Assembly (NCBI RefSeq): GCF_014207595.1
Contig: NZ_JACHGY010000001.1
Span: 1,054,001 to 1,118,000, forward strand
Source of the DNA: Algisphaera agarilytica
GTDB lineage: Bacteria > Planctomycetota > Phycisphaerae > Phycisphaerales > Phycisphaeraceae
Direction: 5' to 3'
DNA length: 64,000 nt
The translations under genes and the position numbers were made by a program. This document shows, in pieces, positions 51,128 through 60,000 of the stretch. The first letter of the stretch is position 1; every line of letters starts with the position of its first letter. The notes under the pieces were generated by a model that was given only the letters and a program-made list of their open reading frames with translations, searched no databases and was not told where the DNA came from.

Positions 51128-52678
51128 TCAGCTGTACTCCGGCAGGAACTCACGTTCCGCGTCAAACATCTCCATGGTCATCATCTCGATCTCACGCGGT
51201 GTGAGCACCGCGGCACATAGAGGGTCTAACATGAGTGCGTGGGCGGCCGCCTGCTTGCTGCGATGGATGATGGATTGGGCCGCGAGGTCGAACATCGCCA
51301 TGTTGCTTGCGCAGATGTGTGCCATCTGTGGCGGCAGACTACCGTAACGTGTCGGTTGGATGCCGTTCTTGTCGACGTAGCACGCCACTTCGACGCAGCC
51401 ATCGCCCGGGAGGTTGGTGATGAGTTTGCCTGCTTCTCCGCGTGAGGTTTTGCCCAGAGCGGTAGCGTGGTTCATGACGTTGCCGTGGATACGCAAGGGG
51501 GCGTTCTTCTCCATCGCTTCGATGATCCACGAGCCGTACTCCCAAGATCGGTTGAGATCGAACGCCTCTTCGCCCGTCACCCAGCGGTTGCGTTGTTCAT
51601 CCATGTGTTTGCGCCAGCTCGGCCAGTTGCTCGCGTAGAACCGGCTTCCGCCGTGGTACCCCAAACGCAGCAGTTTCTTCCCTTCCTCCGACTTGCGGTA
51701 GTACGGGAGGTATTCCGACAGGTGGCCCGAGCTCTCGGTGATGAAGGCACCGAAATGCACGCACATGTCCTTGCGGATGAGCTCCTCGAATTCATATTGC
51801 TTTTCAGCGGTTTCCCCGTTTGAGTCGCCGCGGTTATCAAACGATGCTTTGCCCGCCTCGGCCTCGGCGATCCCCGCTTCGAGGTCTCGGCGGAACTGTT
51901 CGAAGAGCCGACTCTCGTACAGATCCCGGCCGCGGTGCTCAAGCTTGGTGAACCACGCCAGGTGGTTGATGCCGGCACATTCCCAGTCGAGTTCGTCGTA
52001 GGGCACCTCGGCCAGGTCGGCCAAGAGGTGGCTGGTGCCCTGCACGGAGTGACACAAGCCCACCACCGGCACCTCGGGGATCGCGCGGCCGGCGGCGAGC
52101 ACCATCATGTTCATGGGGTTGGTGTAGTTGAGCATGACCGCGCCCGGACACAACTCACGCATGTCGCGCAGGATGTCAAGAAACACGGGGACGGTCCGCA
52201 GGCCTTTGAACAAGCCGCCGGGGCCGATGGTGTCGCCGATGCATTGATCGACGCCGTACTTGAGCGGGATGTCGTTGTCCCAGGCCACGCAGTCGAGCCC
52301 CGAGACTTCGACACTACACACCGCGTAGTGCGCACCGGGCAATACCGCTCGTCGATCGGTCGTGGATTGAACCGACCATCCGCCTTGCTTTCCCAGATCG
52401 CTTATGATTTTCTCGACGACCTGGGTCGTGAGTGCCAAGCGGTCAGCGTCGATATCGACCAGCCGTAATTCACCCCGATCGGCGGATTCAATGGTCAGGA
52501 TGTCGCGACATATCTTCGGGCAGAAGGTCGAACCCGCGCCAAGAAACACCACATTAATCGGGCGATCGATACGCCCGGGCAACGGAGTCGTGGACTCCGC
52601 CGCCTTGGTGTGTGCGTCGTGTCCTTTTGCGTCATCGTCAACCTCAGAGATCACAGGCGTGTCCAGGCTTGCGGGCAT
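51128..52678 (-). CDS. GH4 glycosidase (alpha-galactosidase-like), NAD and metal dependent
   Basis: 516 residues. The N-terminal Rossmann stretch VVFLGAGSTF (43-52) binds NAD; C209-H210 in GLCHSVQG and N238-H239 in INHLAW supply the metal ligands and catalytic residues of GH4. Such enzymes cleave glycosides through oxidation at C3, elimination and re-addition, so they can act on either anomer. About 35 residues precede the Rossmann fold, more than usual, and the true start may be later. No signal peptide. Last gene of the minus-strand galactan cluster. Alpha-galactosidase is the best guess; other alpha-glycosidases are possible. Confidence 0.9.
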   Translation of the reverse strand: MPASLDTPVISEVDDDAKGHDAHTKAAESTTPLPGRIDRPINVVFLGAGSTFCPKICRDILTIESADRGELRLVDIDADRLALTTQVVEKIISDLGKQGGWSVQSTTDRRAVLPGAHYAVCSVEVSGLDCVAWDNDIPLKYGVDQCIGDTIGPGGLFKGLRTVPVFLDILRDMRELCPGAVMLNYTNPMNMMVLAAGRAIPEVPVVGLCHSVQGTSHLLADLAEVPYDELDWECAGINHLAWFTKLEHRGRDLYESRLFEQFRRDLEAGIAEAEAGKASFDNRGDSNGETAEKQYEFEELIRKDMCVHFGAFITESSGHLSEYLPYYRKSEEGKKLLRLGYHGGSRFYASNWPSWRKHMDEQRNRWVTGEEAFDLNRSWEYGSWIIEAMEKNAPLRIHGNVMNHATALGKTSRGEAGKLITNLPGDGCVEVACYVDKNGIQPTRYGSLPPQMAHICASNMAMFDLAAQSIIHRSKQAAAHALMLDPLCAAVLTPREIEMMTMEMFDAEREFLPEYS

Positions 52679-52763
52679 TGGAGGGCTCCATCTTTGTTTT
52701 GACCAACTTCATTCCAGCCAGCGAGAAGAAGTATGTTGCGCGGCATCCGACAAACCCGCCGCC

Positions 52764-54158
52764 TTAGTCTTTGATTGTGGTCAAATCGATCGACTCGTAA
52801 AGCTCGAACGCATCGGCAAGGGCGCGGTTGGTGCTGGTGTCGTTGGTAAAGAAGATTGTTGCGGTGTCGCTATCGGGGCCGGTCGTAAACTCGAGGCTGC
52901 TCCGGTAGAAGTCCGAGCGGAATAGCGTCCGGCGGATCGGCTCGCCGCCGTAGTCTTTCACGCCCAGCCAGGCGTTTTCCCAGACGTCTTTCCCGTTGGT
53001 TCCGGGCAGGCGTGCCCATGTGCTGAGGATGTACGTCGTGTTCGGCTGAACATTCACGGTCTGCGAAACCGTGCTGCTGCTCTCGCCGAGCGCCACGACC
53101 TTCCGGCCGTCCTGGGCTTTGTTTGAGATCACGCGGGTGTCGCCATCGAGGACCCAGCCGCGCGAGCCGGCTTCGAATGAGGGGTTGGCGAGTAGGTTTT
53201 CGGGGTTGTTCGGGACTGGAACCGTGGCATCCCCGCTACGCTGCCAGATGCGGACATAATCCACATTGAAAATCAGCCCCTCGCCCGGGAAGTCCTCGGC
53301 GGTGACGTCGGCGGGGTTCATCTCCCATGGGAAGAACTCACAGTCGAGCCAAACCTTCATCATCCCGTCTGCGACCCAGTTGTCGCCGATCTCGGTGCGC
53401 GAGATGTGGCGTATGAGTCGGCCGTCGATATAGATGCTGATGAAGTTCGGGTCCCACTCCAGGCCGTAGACGTGGTAGTCCTCGCCGATGCGGAAATCCA
53501 GGAGGTGGTCGTTGGTCCAGACGCGCTGCGACCAAGTCGGTGATTCGGGGTCACGCCAGTCGTGAAACGAGGTGTGGTAGCGCTGGTCCGATTCCGGGTT
53601 CTTGGGGTTTCGTCCGAAGTGTTCGAACACGTCGAGCTCGCCGTTGCCGCCGATCGCCCAGAAAGCGCTCGAGATCGGTCCGTCGGCGGCTTTGCATCGG
53701 GTCTCCATGTAGCCGTAACGAAATTCCGCTTTGGTGATGACCGCGGCGGTGGTGATGTTTTCGTATTTGTTGCCGTTGTTGATCTTGTCGGTGAACGGGA
53801 AGTCGGGTTCCCACTTGGTCACAATCTGCAGCTCCCCGTCGCGGACCCGGGCGTTGCGGGGGACGAACTGGGAAGGTGCTCGGCCCATGAAGTGGTTGTT
53901 GTAATGGTCGTCGGTGCCCTGGACGTGCCATTTCTCGGTATCAAGCGTCGGGCCGTTGAACTCGTCGCTGACCTCCGGGACCAGCACCCAGCCGCCTTTG
54001 TTCTGGGGGTCGGTGTGTGGGGTGAAAGACTGCTGTGGCAGGTCTGAATCCATGGGTTCTCCCGCGATCCCGTGGCAACCCAGCAAGACACAAGGCACCA
54101 CCAACCCCATGATCTTGGCGAACCAGGGCTTCGAATGTGCAGTTTGATTGGCATGCAT
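52764..54158 (-). CDS. GH16 galactanase lipoprotein with C-terminal binding domain
   Basis: 464 residues from ATG 54158; lipoprotein signal with Cys28 in VPCVLLGC. The GH16 domain (residues about 55-320) includes GRAPSQF and the catalytic motif E174-L-D-V-F-E179. GRAPSQF and the WEPDFPF block occur in the two other GH16 enzymes here and are reminiscent of beta-agarases and porphyranases. After the GH16 domain, residues about 330-464 (NLLANPSFEAGSRGWVLDGD) form a CBM4/9-like galactose-binding fold. A surface-anchored endo-enzyme cutting agar-type polymer. Substrate assignment is inferred from family and cluster. Confidence 0.9.
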   Translation of the reverse strand: MHANQTAHSKPWFAKIMGLVVPCVLLGCHGIAGEPMDSDLPQQSFTPHTDPQNKGGWVLVPEVSDEFNGPTLDTEKWHVQGTDDHYNNHFMGRAPSQFVPRNARVRDGELQIVTKWEPDFPFTDKINNGNKYENITTAAVITKAEFRYGYMETRCKAADGPISSAFWAIGGNGELDVFEHFGRNPKNPESDQRYHTSFHDWRDPESPTWSQRVWTNDHLLDFRIGEDYHVYGLEWDPNFISIYIDGRLIRHISRTEIGDNWVADGMMKVWLDCEFFPWEMNPADVTAEDFPGEGLIFNVDYVRIWQRSGDATVPVPNNPENLLANPSFEAGSRGWVLDGDTRVISNKAQDGRKVVALGESSSTVSQTVNVQPNTTYILSTWARLPGTNGKDVWENAWLGVKDYGGEPIRRTLFRSDFYRSSLEFTTGPDSDTATIFFTNDTSTNRALADAFELYESIDLTTIKD

Positions 54159-54222
54159 CGTGTTATCTCCGGGCGCTTTGTTCATCAGTATTTTGATATT
54201 CGTATCAGCCGACACAACAGGT

Positions 54223-56697
54223 TTATTCAACTTCCACCTGGGCCGTGCCGGGCTGAATACGCGGGTCGCTTGCACCCGCGGTGATCTGAAGCGACGAGGG
54301 GGTGTCGGTGGCCTGCAACATCAGCAAGGCCCGGCCGAAGGCGGTCGTAACCTGGTGGCGTTTGAAACTTTCGAGTTTTGAGGTGTCGCCACAATCGGTT
54401 CCGAGGAACGTGTGTTCGCCGTTGATCTCAAAGGTGAGTTCGGCGTCCTCGTATTTCACGTTCCGGCCTTGCTCGTCGATCAGTTGAGCGACAACGTGAG
54501 CCACGTCGGTCTTGTTGGCCGCCATGCGGTCGCGGTCGGGGGTGAGGCGAATGCCGACAGTTTGACCAACGGTTTGCAGAACGGTTTCGGTGCTCGTTCC
54601 GCCGAATTGGCCAACGGCTTTCAGCTCGCCCGCTTCATACGGGACCGCCCACTTGTAGATATGGTCGGCTTGATCCTCGAGGCGCTGCGTGCCACAGGTT
54701 TGCCCATTCAGGAAGAGCTCAACCGATTCGCAGTTGGAGTAGACCTCAACGACCGTGGCTTCGCCTGGTTCATAGTTCCAGTGTGGGTTGACCGCCTGCC
54801 ACTCGCGGGGCGCGTTTTCCCAGGCGCCGGGTTCTTTCTCGACCGCCCTACCCGATTCGTCTCTGCGGAAGATCGATCGCGCTTCGGTCTGGGTGTACAT
54901 CGCCAGCACCGGGATGTCGTCACGCCACAGCGATTGGTACATGTAGAACGAGCCGCGGGGGAAGCCCGCCACGTCGAGCGGGCCTTGCGGCGTGACCTTG
55001 ACGGGCCAGTGTTCCTCACGGCATTCGCCCATGTAATCGACACCGGTCCAGAGGAAGACACCCGCGATGAATTCGCGCTCGGCGGCGGCCTTCCACTCGT
55101 ACCACTGCGGGACGTTCTCGGTGCCCATCATGCAGTAGTCGCCGTAGGTTTCTTTGAAGTAGTCGTACTTGTCGGGCTTGTAGCTGAAGCCGACGACGTC
55201 GAGCACTTCGGTGTAGCCGGTCTCGAAGCTAGACGTGGGCAGGATGCAGTTGGCCGTGACCGGGCGGGTGGTGTCGAGTTCCCGGGTCCAGTCGGCGAGC
55301 TTGCGGGCGGTGTCGCCGATGTTGAATGTCTGCTCGGGGTAGTCGACCCAAAACGCGCGGACCTGTTCGACACTGTGCGGGGGGATGCTGGTACGCCACA
55401 GCGTCCAGTCCATTGTGTCGTTGGCGTCGGTGTTCTTGAAGATCCCCGTCGCTTCGCGGTTCCCGGGGTAGGTCCATTCGATCTCGTTGCCGATACTCCA
55501 TTGGAAGATGCTGGGGTGGTTGCGGCTGGAACGCATGACGTTCTTGAGGTCGGTCTCGGCCCACGTTTGGAAGTGCTGTGAGTGGCCACGGGTAATCGTG
55601 TCCACCTGCTTGTCCTGCATGTTGAATCGCTTGTCTTTCGGCAGGTCCCACTCGTCGTAGAACTCGTTCTGAACAAGCAGGCCCAGCTCGTCGCAGAGGT
55701 CGAGGAACTCGTCGGACGCGGGGTTGTGTGCGCTGCGGATGGCGTTGCAGCCGCCGTCCTTGAGCAGCGCAAGGCGGCGCCGCCAAACATCTTTGGGAAC
55801 GGCGGTTCCGACCACGCCCGCGTCGTGGTGCAGGCAGACGCCCTTGACCTTCAGGCTGCGCCCGTTGAGGAAGAACCCCTGGTCTTTGTCGAAATAGAAA
55901 CGACGGATGCCAAAGCGGGTGACGCGGGTTTCGAGGGGCTGTCCGTCGACCGCGAGGTAGGTGTTCGCGGTGTAGAGGTTGGGGGCGTCAACATCCCAAA
56001 GCATGGGGCTGCTGACCTGGGTTTGCAGGGTGATCGTGGACGTGGCGCCGGCGGCAAGATCAAACGCCGACCGAGCGGTCGCCACCACCGTGCCGTTGGC
56101 GTCCAGGATGTCGGTCACGGCCTGCCCCTCACGTGCCTGGGGGTGGTCGTTCGCAACCTCGACGCGCACTTCGACCGTGGCGAGATCGGTTGAAACATCG
56201 GGCGTCGTGACGAAGGTGCCCCACACCGGGATGTGGAGCTTGTCAGTCACCAGCAGGAGCACGTCGCGGTAGATGCCCGAGCCGGTGTACCACCGCGAAT
56301 CGGCGTATCGGCTGTGGTCGACGCGCACCGAGATCCGGTTGTCGTTGCCCGCGGGTTCGAGCAGGTCGGTGAGGTCGTAATAGGTCGGGGCATAGCCGTA
56401 GGGGTGGTCGCCGAGCTTGATCCCGTTGAGCCAGAACTCGGCGTTGTTGTATACCCCGTCGAAAACGATGTAGCACTTCTCGTGCTTTGTGGTCGGCGTG
56501 GAAAACGTCTTGGTGTACCAGCCGATCCCGCCGGGCAGGAAGGCGGTGCAGCCCTCGAGGTCCGGGTCGAAATCGCTTTCGATCGACCAGTCGTGCGGGA
56601 GCGTGACCGTCCGCCAGCCTTCGGGCTGATAGGTCGTGAGGGTATAGTCGTCGGAGTCACTGAGCGTGAACAGCCAGTCGTCGTTGAACTTGATCAT
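54223..56697 (-). CDS. GH2 beta-galactosidase, cytoplasmic
   Basis: 824 residues, no signal peptide. GH2 sugar-binding domain starts with FNDDWLF, LPHDWSIESDF; VRVDHSRYADSRWYTGSGIYR and GVCLHHDAG are hallmarks. Acid/base E405 lies in WSIGNEIEW and nucleophile E527 in MGTENVPQW. C-terminal Ig-like domains follow, with a DUF4982-like portion from about residue 600. The branch with GCTAFLPGGIGWY is the one used for agar, porphyran and glycan beta-galactosides. It would release galactose from oligosaccharides made by the GH16 enzymes. It ends 65 bp before the GH16 lipoprotein gene. Confidence 0.94.
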   Translation of the reverse strand: MIKFNDDWLFTLSDSDDYTLTTYQPEGWRTVTLPHDWSIESDFDPDLEGCTAFLPGGIGWYTKTFSTPTTKHEKCYIVFDGVYNNAEFWLNGIKLGDHPYGYAPTYYDLTDLLEPAGNDNRISVRVDHSRYADSRWYTGSGIYRDVLLLVTDKLHIPVWGTFVTTPDVSTDLATVEVRVEVANDHPQAREGQAVTDILDANGTVVATARSAFDLAAGATSTITLQTQVSSPMLWDVDAPNLYTANTYLAVDGQPLETRVTRFGIRRFYFDKDQGFFLNGRSLKVKGVCLHHDAGVVGTAVPKDVWRRRLALLKDGGCNAIRSAHNPASDEFLDLCDELGLLVQNEFYDEWDLPKDKRFNMQDKQVDTITRGHSQHFQTWAETDLKNVMRSSRNHPSIFQWSIGNEIEWTYPGNREATGIFKNTDANDTMDWTLWRTSIPPHSVEQVRAFWVDYPEQTFNIGDTARKLADWTRELDTTRPVTANCILPTSSFETGYTEVLDVVGFSYKPDKYDYFKETYGDYCMMGTENVPQWYEWKAAAEREFIAGVFLWTGVDYMGECREEHWPVKVTPQGPLDVAGFPRGSFYMYQSLWRDDIPVLAMYTQTEARSIFRRDESGRAVEKEPGAWENAPREWQAVNPHWNYEPGEATVVEVYSNCESVELFLNGQTCGTQRLEDQADHIYKWAVPYEAGELKAVGQFGGTSTETVLQTVGQTVGIRLTPDRDRMAANKTDVAHVVAQLIDEQGRNVKYEDAELTFEINGEHTFLGTDCGDTSKLESFKRHQVTTAFGRALLMLQATDTPSSLQITAGASDPRIQPGTAQVEVE

Positions 56698-56715
56698 ACT
56701 TCTGAAAGAGGTTGG

Positions 56716-57750
56716 CTATGGGTTGGCGGTAATGGCTGACTGCTTCATCTGTTCGTGGGTCTGCCAAACGCGGACGTATTCAATCTCGTAATCGACCACA
56801 CCATCACCGCGCAGCTCGGGCGGGCTCCCGGCTTCGAGTTCTTCCTTTGAAGTCGGTATCCCGACCCAGGGGAAGATCTCGTTATCGATCCAGAGGTGGA
56901 TCGGCACCGTTGCGACGTAGCCGTCGTAGTCTTCTGGGACTTGGGGCATGCTTCGGTTTTCCAGTGCCCAACGGTGCGCATCCTCGGCGGATACATCTGA
57001 GAACAGCTTCCCGTCGATGAAGTACTTGATGCCGTCTTCGCTCCACTCAACGCCCCAGATGTGAAAGTCGTCCGCCACGTTGAAACCCACATCGCGTTTC
57101 TCGGTGTACGTGGGTTTGCCGTAGGGCTTCACCTTCCAGTCGCGGATGGACCACCACAGCAGGCTGTCGAGGTAGTCGTTCTTCTCGGGGTCGTTGCTGT
57201 GGCCCACGAGCTCGTAGAAATCGAACTCCAAGCCATCGCCCATCGACCAGAACCCCGAGGCGACCTCGGCGGGGGCGGCTTTGCTTTTGATCTCGACGTA
57301 GCCGTACTTGAACTCACGTCGACCGATGAAGCAGGCGGTGGTGATGTTTTCGTAGGGCACCGACGGGCCGAAGTGAGGCTTGGGGACGTCTTCAGAGAAC
57401 GGGAAATCGGGTTCCCATCGCGTCTCCAGGATAAGCTTGCCGTCTTCCAATCGATAGTTACGGCCAGAGAATTGTGAAGGCGCTCGGCCCTTCCACACCT
57501 TCTTGTTTGGATTGTCGGGGTGGATGTATTGGGGGCGGCCGTCTTCGAATTTGCCGACGATAAACCAGCGGTCTTCATCGATGGTGTCGCCGTCGAATTC
57601 GTCACTTACTCGTTCGTTGTAGATCCACGCGCCTTCGTTGGCGGGATCGGAATACGGCAGCGGATGGGTGACGTCTGCTTGAGCCAGTACGCTGAACCCC
57701 ACGAGAAAAACCGTCATGGCCAGATTGAGATGAGAGAGTGGGGTGCGCAC
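56716..57750 (-). CDS. GH16 galactanase (agarase/porphyranase-like)
   Basis: 344 residues with signal peptide (LAMTVFLVGFSVLAQA). GH16 catalytic motif E175-F-D-F-Y-E180, with the outer acids and Asp in the canonical places. WKGRAPSQFSGRNYRLEDGK is shared word for word with the neighbouring GH16 at 57862, and catalytic residues have the same numbers, so they are tandem duplicates. No binding module. Likely cuts beta-1,4 bonds of agar, porphyran or a related galactan outside the cytoplasm. Lies 18 bp before the GH2 start, so co-transcribed. Confidence 0.92.
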   Translation of the reverse strand: MRTPLSHLNLAMTVFLVGFSVLAQADVTHPLPYSDPANEGAWIYNERVSDEFDGDTIDEDRWFIVGKFEDGRPQYIHPDNPNKKVWKGRAPSQFSGRNYRLEDGKLILETRWEPDFPFSEDVPKPHFGPSVPYENITTACFIGRREFKYGYVEIKSKAAPAEVASGFWSMGDGLEFDFYELVGHSNDPEKNDYLDSLLWWSIRDWKVKPYGKPTYTEKRDVGFNVADDFHIWGVEWSEDGIKYFIDGKLFSDVSAEDAHRWALENRSMPQVPEDYDGYVATVPIHLWIDNEIFPWVGIPTSKEELEAGSPPELRGDGVVDYEIEYVRVWQTHEQMKQSAITANP

Positions 57751-57861
57751 AAGGGGCCTGCTTTCAAATGCAATGTGCCTGATGGTTCCGGTGGAATGAC
57801 CAATGGCGGCCGAGCGGGTGAAGATCTATGAAGCCGTTGATCGACAAGGTGTCGGGGCTCT

Positions 57862-58875
57862 TTAGCGATTGCCCTTCATCTGTTCGCGGGTCTGCCAGAC
57901 GCGGACGTATTCGACTTCGAACTCGACTTTTCCGTCGCCCTGCTTATGCGGGGGTTCGTTCTTCTCCAGGTCTTCCTGGCTTTCGGGGAGGCTCGCCCAC
58001 GGGAAGGCCTCTTGGTCGATCCAGAGGTAGACCGGTGCCATCGCGACTTCCCAGCCGTCGTAACCCTCGTCGACTTCCGGTCGGTTTTTCAGAGCCCAGG
58101 CCCGGACCTGATCCGCGGAGACTTCGGAGAACAGCTCGCCGTCGACGAAGTACTTCACGCCGTGCTCGTTCCACTCGAAGCCATAGACGTGGAAGTCGTC
58201 CGCGACCCGGAAGCCCAGGTCTTTCTTCTCGGTGTACACCGGCTTGCCGAGCACCGGCCGTTCCCAGTCGCGGATGGACCACCAGAGCTGGCGCTCGTTC
58301 TGTTTCTTGTGCGGCTCGTCATAAGCGCCGAACAGTTCGAAGAAGTCGATCTCAAGCCCATTGCCCAGCGACCAGAACGCACTGGAGATCTCGGCGTCGG
58401 CGGCCTTGCTCTTGATCTCGATGTAGCCGTACTGGAATGCCCGGCGGCCGATGAAGCAGGCCGTGGTCAGGTTCTCGTAGGGCAGCGCGGGGCCGTGGTG
58501 CGGCTGGTGGATGGTCTTCTCAAACGGGAAATCGGGTTCCCAACGGGTCTCGAGGATCAGCTTGCCGTCTTCCAATCGATAGTTACGCCCCGAAAACTGG
58601 GACGGCGCTCGCCCCTTCCAGACCCGTTTATTGGGGTTGTCGGGATGCCGATAGAAAGGTTTGCCGTCTTCAAATTTGCCGACGATGTACCACTTGTCTT
58701 CATCCACGGCGGGTTCATCAAACTCGTCGCTGACTTCGCCGTTGTAGATCCATTGGCCTTGGTTGTTTGGGTCCGAAAGCGGCAGGAAATCGCCCTCTCC
58801 GGCGGACGCCACGGGGGCCAGGGCCCATGCCGAACAGTAAGTTGCGCTTGCCAATGCGGTCGCGATGAATCTCAT
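57862..58875 (-). CDS. GH16 galactanase (agarase/porphyranase-like), paralogue
   Basis: 337 residues with signal peptide (ALASATYCSAWALAPVASAG). Catalytic motif E175-I-D-F-F-E180. Very similar to the 56716 enzyme through KFEDG, HPDNPNK and WKGRAPSQF, and the WEPDFPF block, but differs in the loops after it (KTIHQPHHGPA) and around DEPHKKQN, so substrate detail may differ. Single domain, secreted. Together with its neighbour and the lipoprotein GH16 it makes three galactanases in one operon. Confidence 0.92.
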   Translation of the reverse strand: MRFIATALASATYCSAWALAPVASAGEGDFLPLSDPNNQGQWIYNGEVSDEFDEPAVDEDKWYIVGKFEDGKPFYRHPDNPNKRVWKGRAPSQFSGRNYRLEDGKLILETRWEPDFPFEKTIHQPHHGPALPYENLTTACFIGRRAFQYGYIEIKSKAADAEISSAFWSLGNGLEIDFFELFGAYDEPHKKQNERQLWWSIRDWERPVLGKPVYTEKKDLGFRVADDFHVYGFEWNEHGVKYFVDGELFSEVSADQVRAWALKNRPEVDEGYDGWEVAMAPVYLWIDQEAFPWASLPESQEDLEKNEPPHKQGDGKVEFEVEYVRVWQTREQMKGNR

Positions 58876-58989
58876 GGAATTGCTTTCTGGTTTCGTGATG
58901 GGCCAACGAGGAATTGAGGCTCAAACCTTGGATGCCGTAGCTGCCGACGAATGGTCACGCCGGTTCAATTGAAATGCTCGTGGAGGAAC

Positions 58990-59697
58990 TCACTCGGGTT
59001 CAGCGCTCGGCGTAGATTCGCCGGGATGGACCTCCAGCCTGACGGCATCGAAACGAGGGAAGATCGAGCGCCCGCCTTCGGGCGATTGAGGGTCGACGAG
59101 TTCAAGCCCCAGGAAAACGGTTTTGCCGATGTCTTGTTCGGTCGTCGTGTAGAAGCCATCGGCAGACACGGTCAGCCAGGTCCCTGTGATCATGAGCTGG
59201 GTCGACGCAACGATCTCGATGTCGGCGACCTCGGTGCTGGTGTTTAGATTTTTGGCCACCGTGAAGAGCACGGCGTTGATGTACTCGTCGCCGTGATAAT
59301 TAGCGGTTCTGCCGAACTGATGCAGAGCCATCTCGATGCTGAAAGACTCCCCCGCCGACTGGATGGTGTAGCCCGTGTCGTTCGCGGCGTAGCGGTCGCC
59401 TTGCGAGCTGTCGTCGTTATCGAACAGGTACGCCGCCTGCCGGTCATTACGGCCGTCGGCCGCGCTGTCGGGGCTGCCGTTTGTTCCCTGGAGCGTGCCA
59501 AACGTGGTCGAGGTTTCATTGCCTCCGATGAGATGCCAATGGCTCACGTTTTTGTACGCCACCGCCTTTGAGCCAAACGCCTCGGCCTCGAAGTTACCGT
59601 TGCCGATCTCGTCGCCAATAATCGTCTCTCCATACATCGAACTGGTAATCGCAAGATTCGCCAGCAAGGCGTATGCAACGGACCGGGTAATTTTCAT
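58990..59697 (-). CDS. Small secreted protein, CBM-like, unknown function
   Basis: 235 residues. Signal peptide VAYALLANLAITSSMYG. The mature part begins IGNGNFEAEAFGSKAV, then HWHLIGGNETS, DRQAAYLFDNDDSSQGDRYA and ends RFDAVRLEVHPGE, an arrangement like CBM4/9 or PEP-CTERM-type jelly-roll proteins (final strand before V..LE). No PEP-CTERM tail is present. It stands at the head of the GH16 genes, in the same direction, so it may capture polysaccharide at the surface. The function is inferred from context alone. Confidence 0.65.
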   Translation of the reverse strand: MKITRSVAYALLANLAITSSMYGETIIGDEIGNGNFEAEAFGSKAVAYKNVSHWHLIGGNETSTTFGTLQGTNGSPDSAADGRNDRQAAYLFDNDDSSQGDRYAANDTGYTIQSAGESFSIEMALHQFGRTANYHGDEYINAVLFTVAKNLNTSTEVADIEIVASTQLMITGTWLTVSADGFYTTTEQDIGKTVFLGLELVDPQSPEGGRSIFPRFDAVRLEVHPGESTPSAEPE

Positions 59698-60000
59698 CTG
59701 AACCTATCCTTAATCGAGCCGTGGAGGGGCAAAGAAACAAAGTGGAGTCGGATGCGATCCGACCTAGATGCGTACAACGCGATGACTGTGCCATCGCGAT
59801 GAACAGGTCGGTATTTCACCATTTGCAAGTTAAGGATTGGGGGCGACCAAGTCTTGGTCTTTTTTACAAAAAACGGGTGCTTTCCGTGTGGATTTACGGC
59901 TTTGGTATGTCGTATTTTCTATTTTTAGGCCTTGGCGGCCCGGCGAATGGCGTTGCCGCAAGGGCCTGCAATGCCTGAGCTTCTGGCGTGATGCGAGACG
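59698..60000. other. Gap inside the galactan cluster, no gene seen
   Basis: About 300 bp between the FAD oxidoreductase stop and the start of the small secreted protein, both on the minus strand. It probably holds the promoter of the downstream GH16/GH2 genes, but I cannot identify a -35/-10 pair or a hairpin with confidence. A plus-strand frame at 59721-59978 looks spurious. Confidence 0.4.

Noticed and set aside
54412-56193. Long plus-strand frames (389 and 203 codons) over the GH2 gene
   Set aside because: They are opposite-strand shadows of the clear GH2 beta-galactosidase frame, caused by GC-rich codon use.
59721-59978. 85-codon plus-strand frame in the gap of the galactan cluster
   Set aside because: No supporting ribosome site, wrong direction for the operon and no recognisable protein features.
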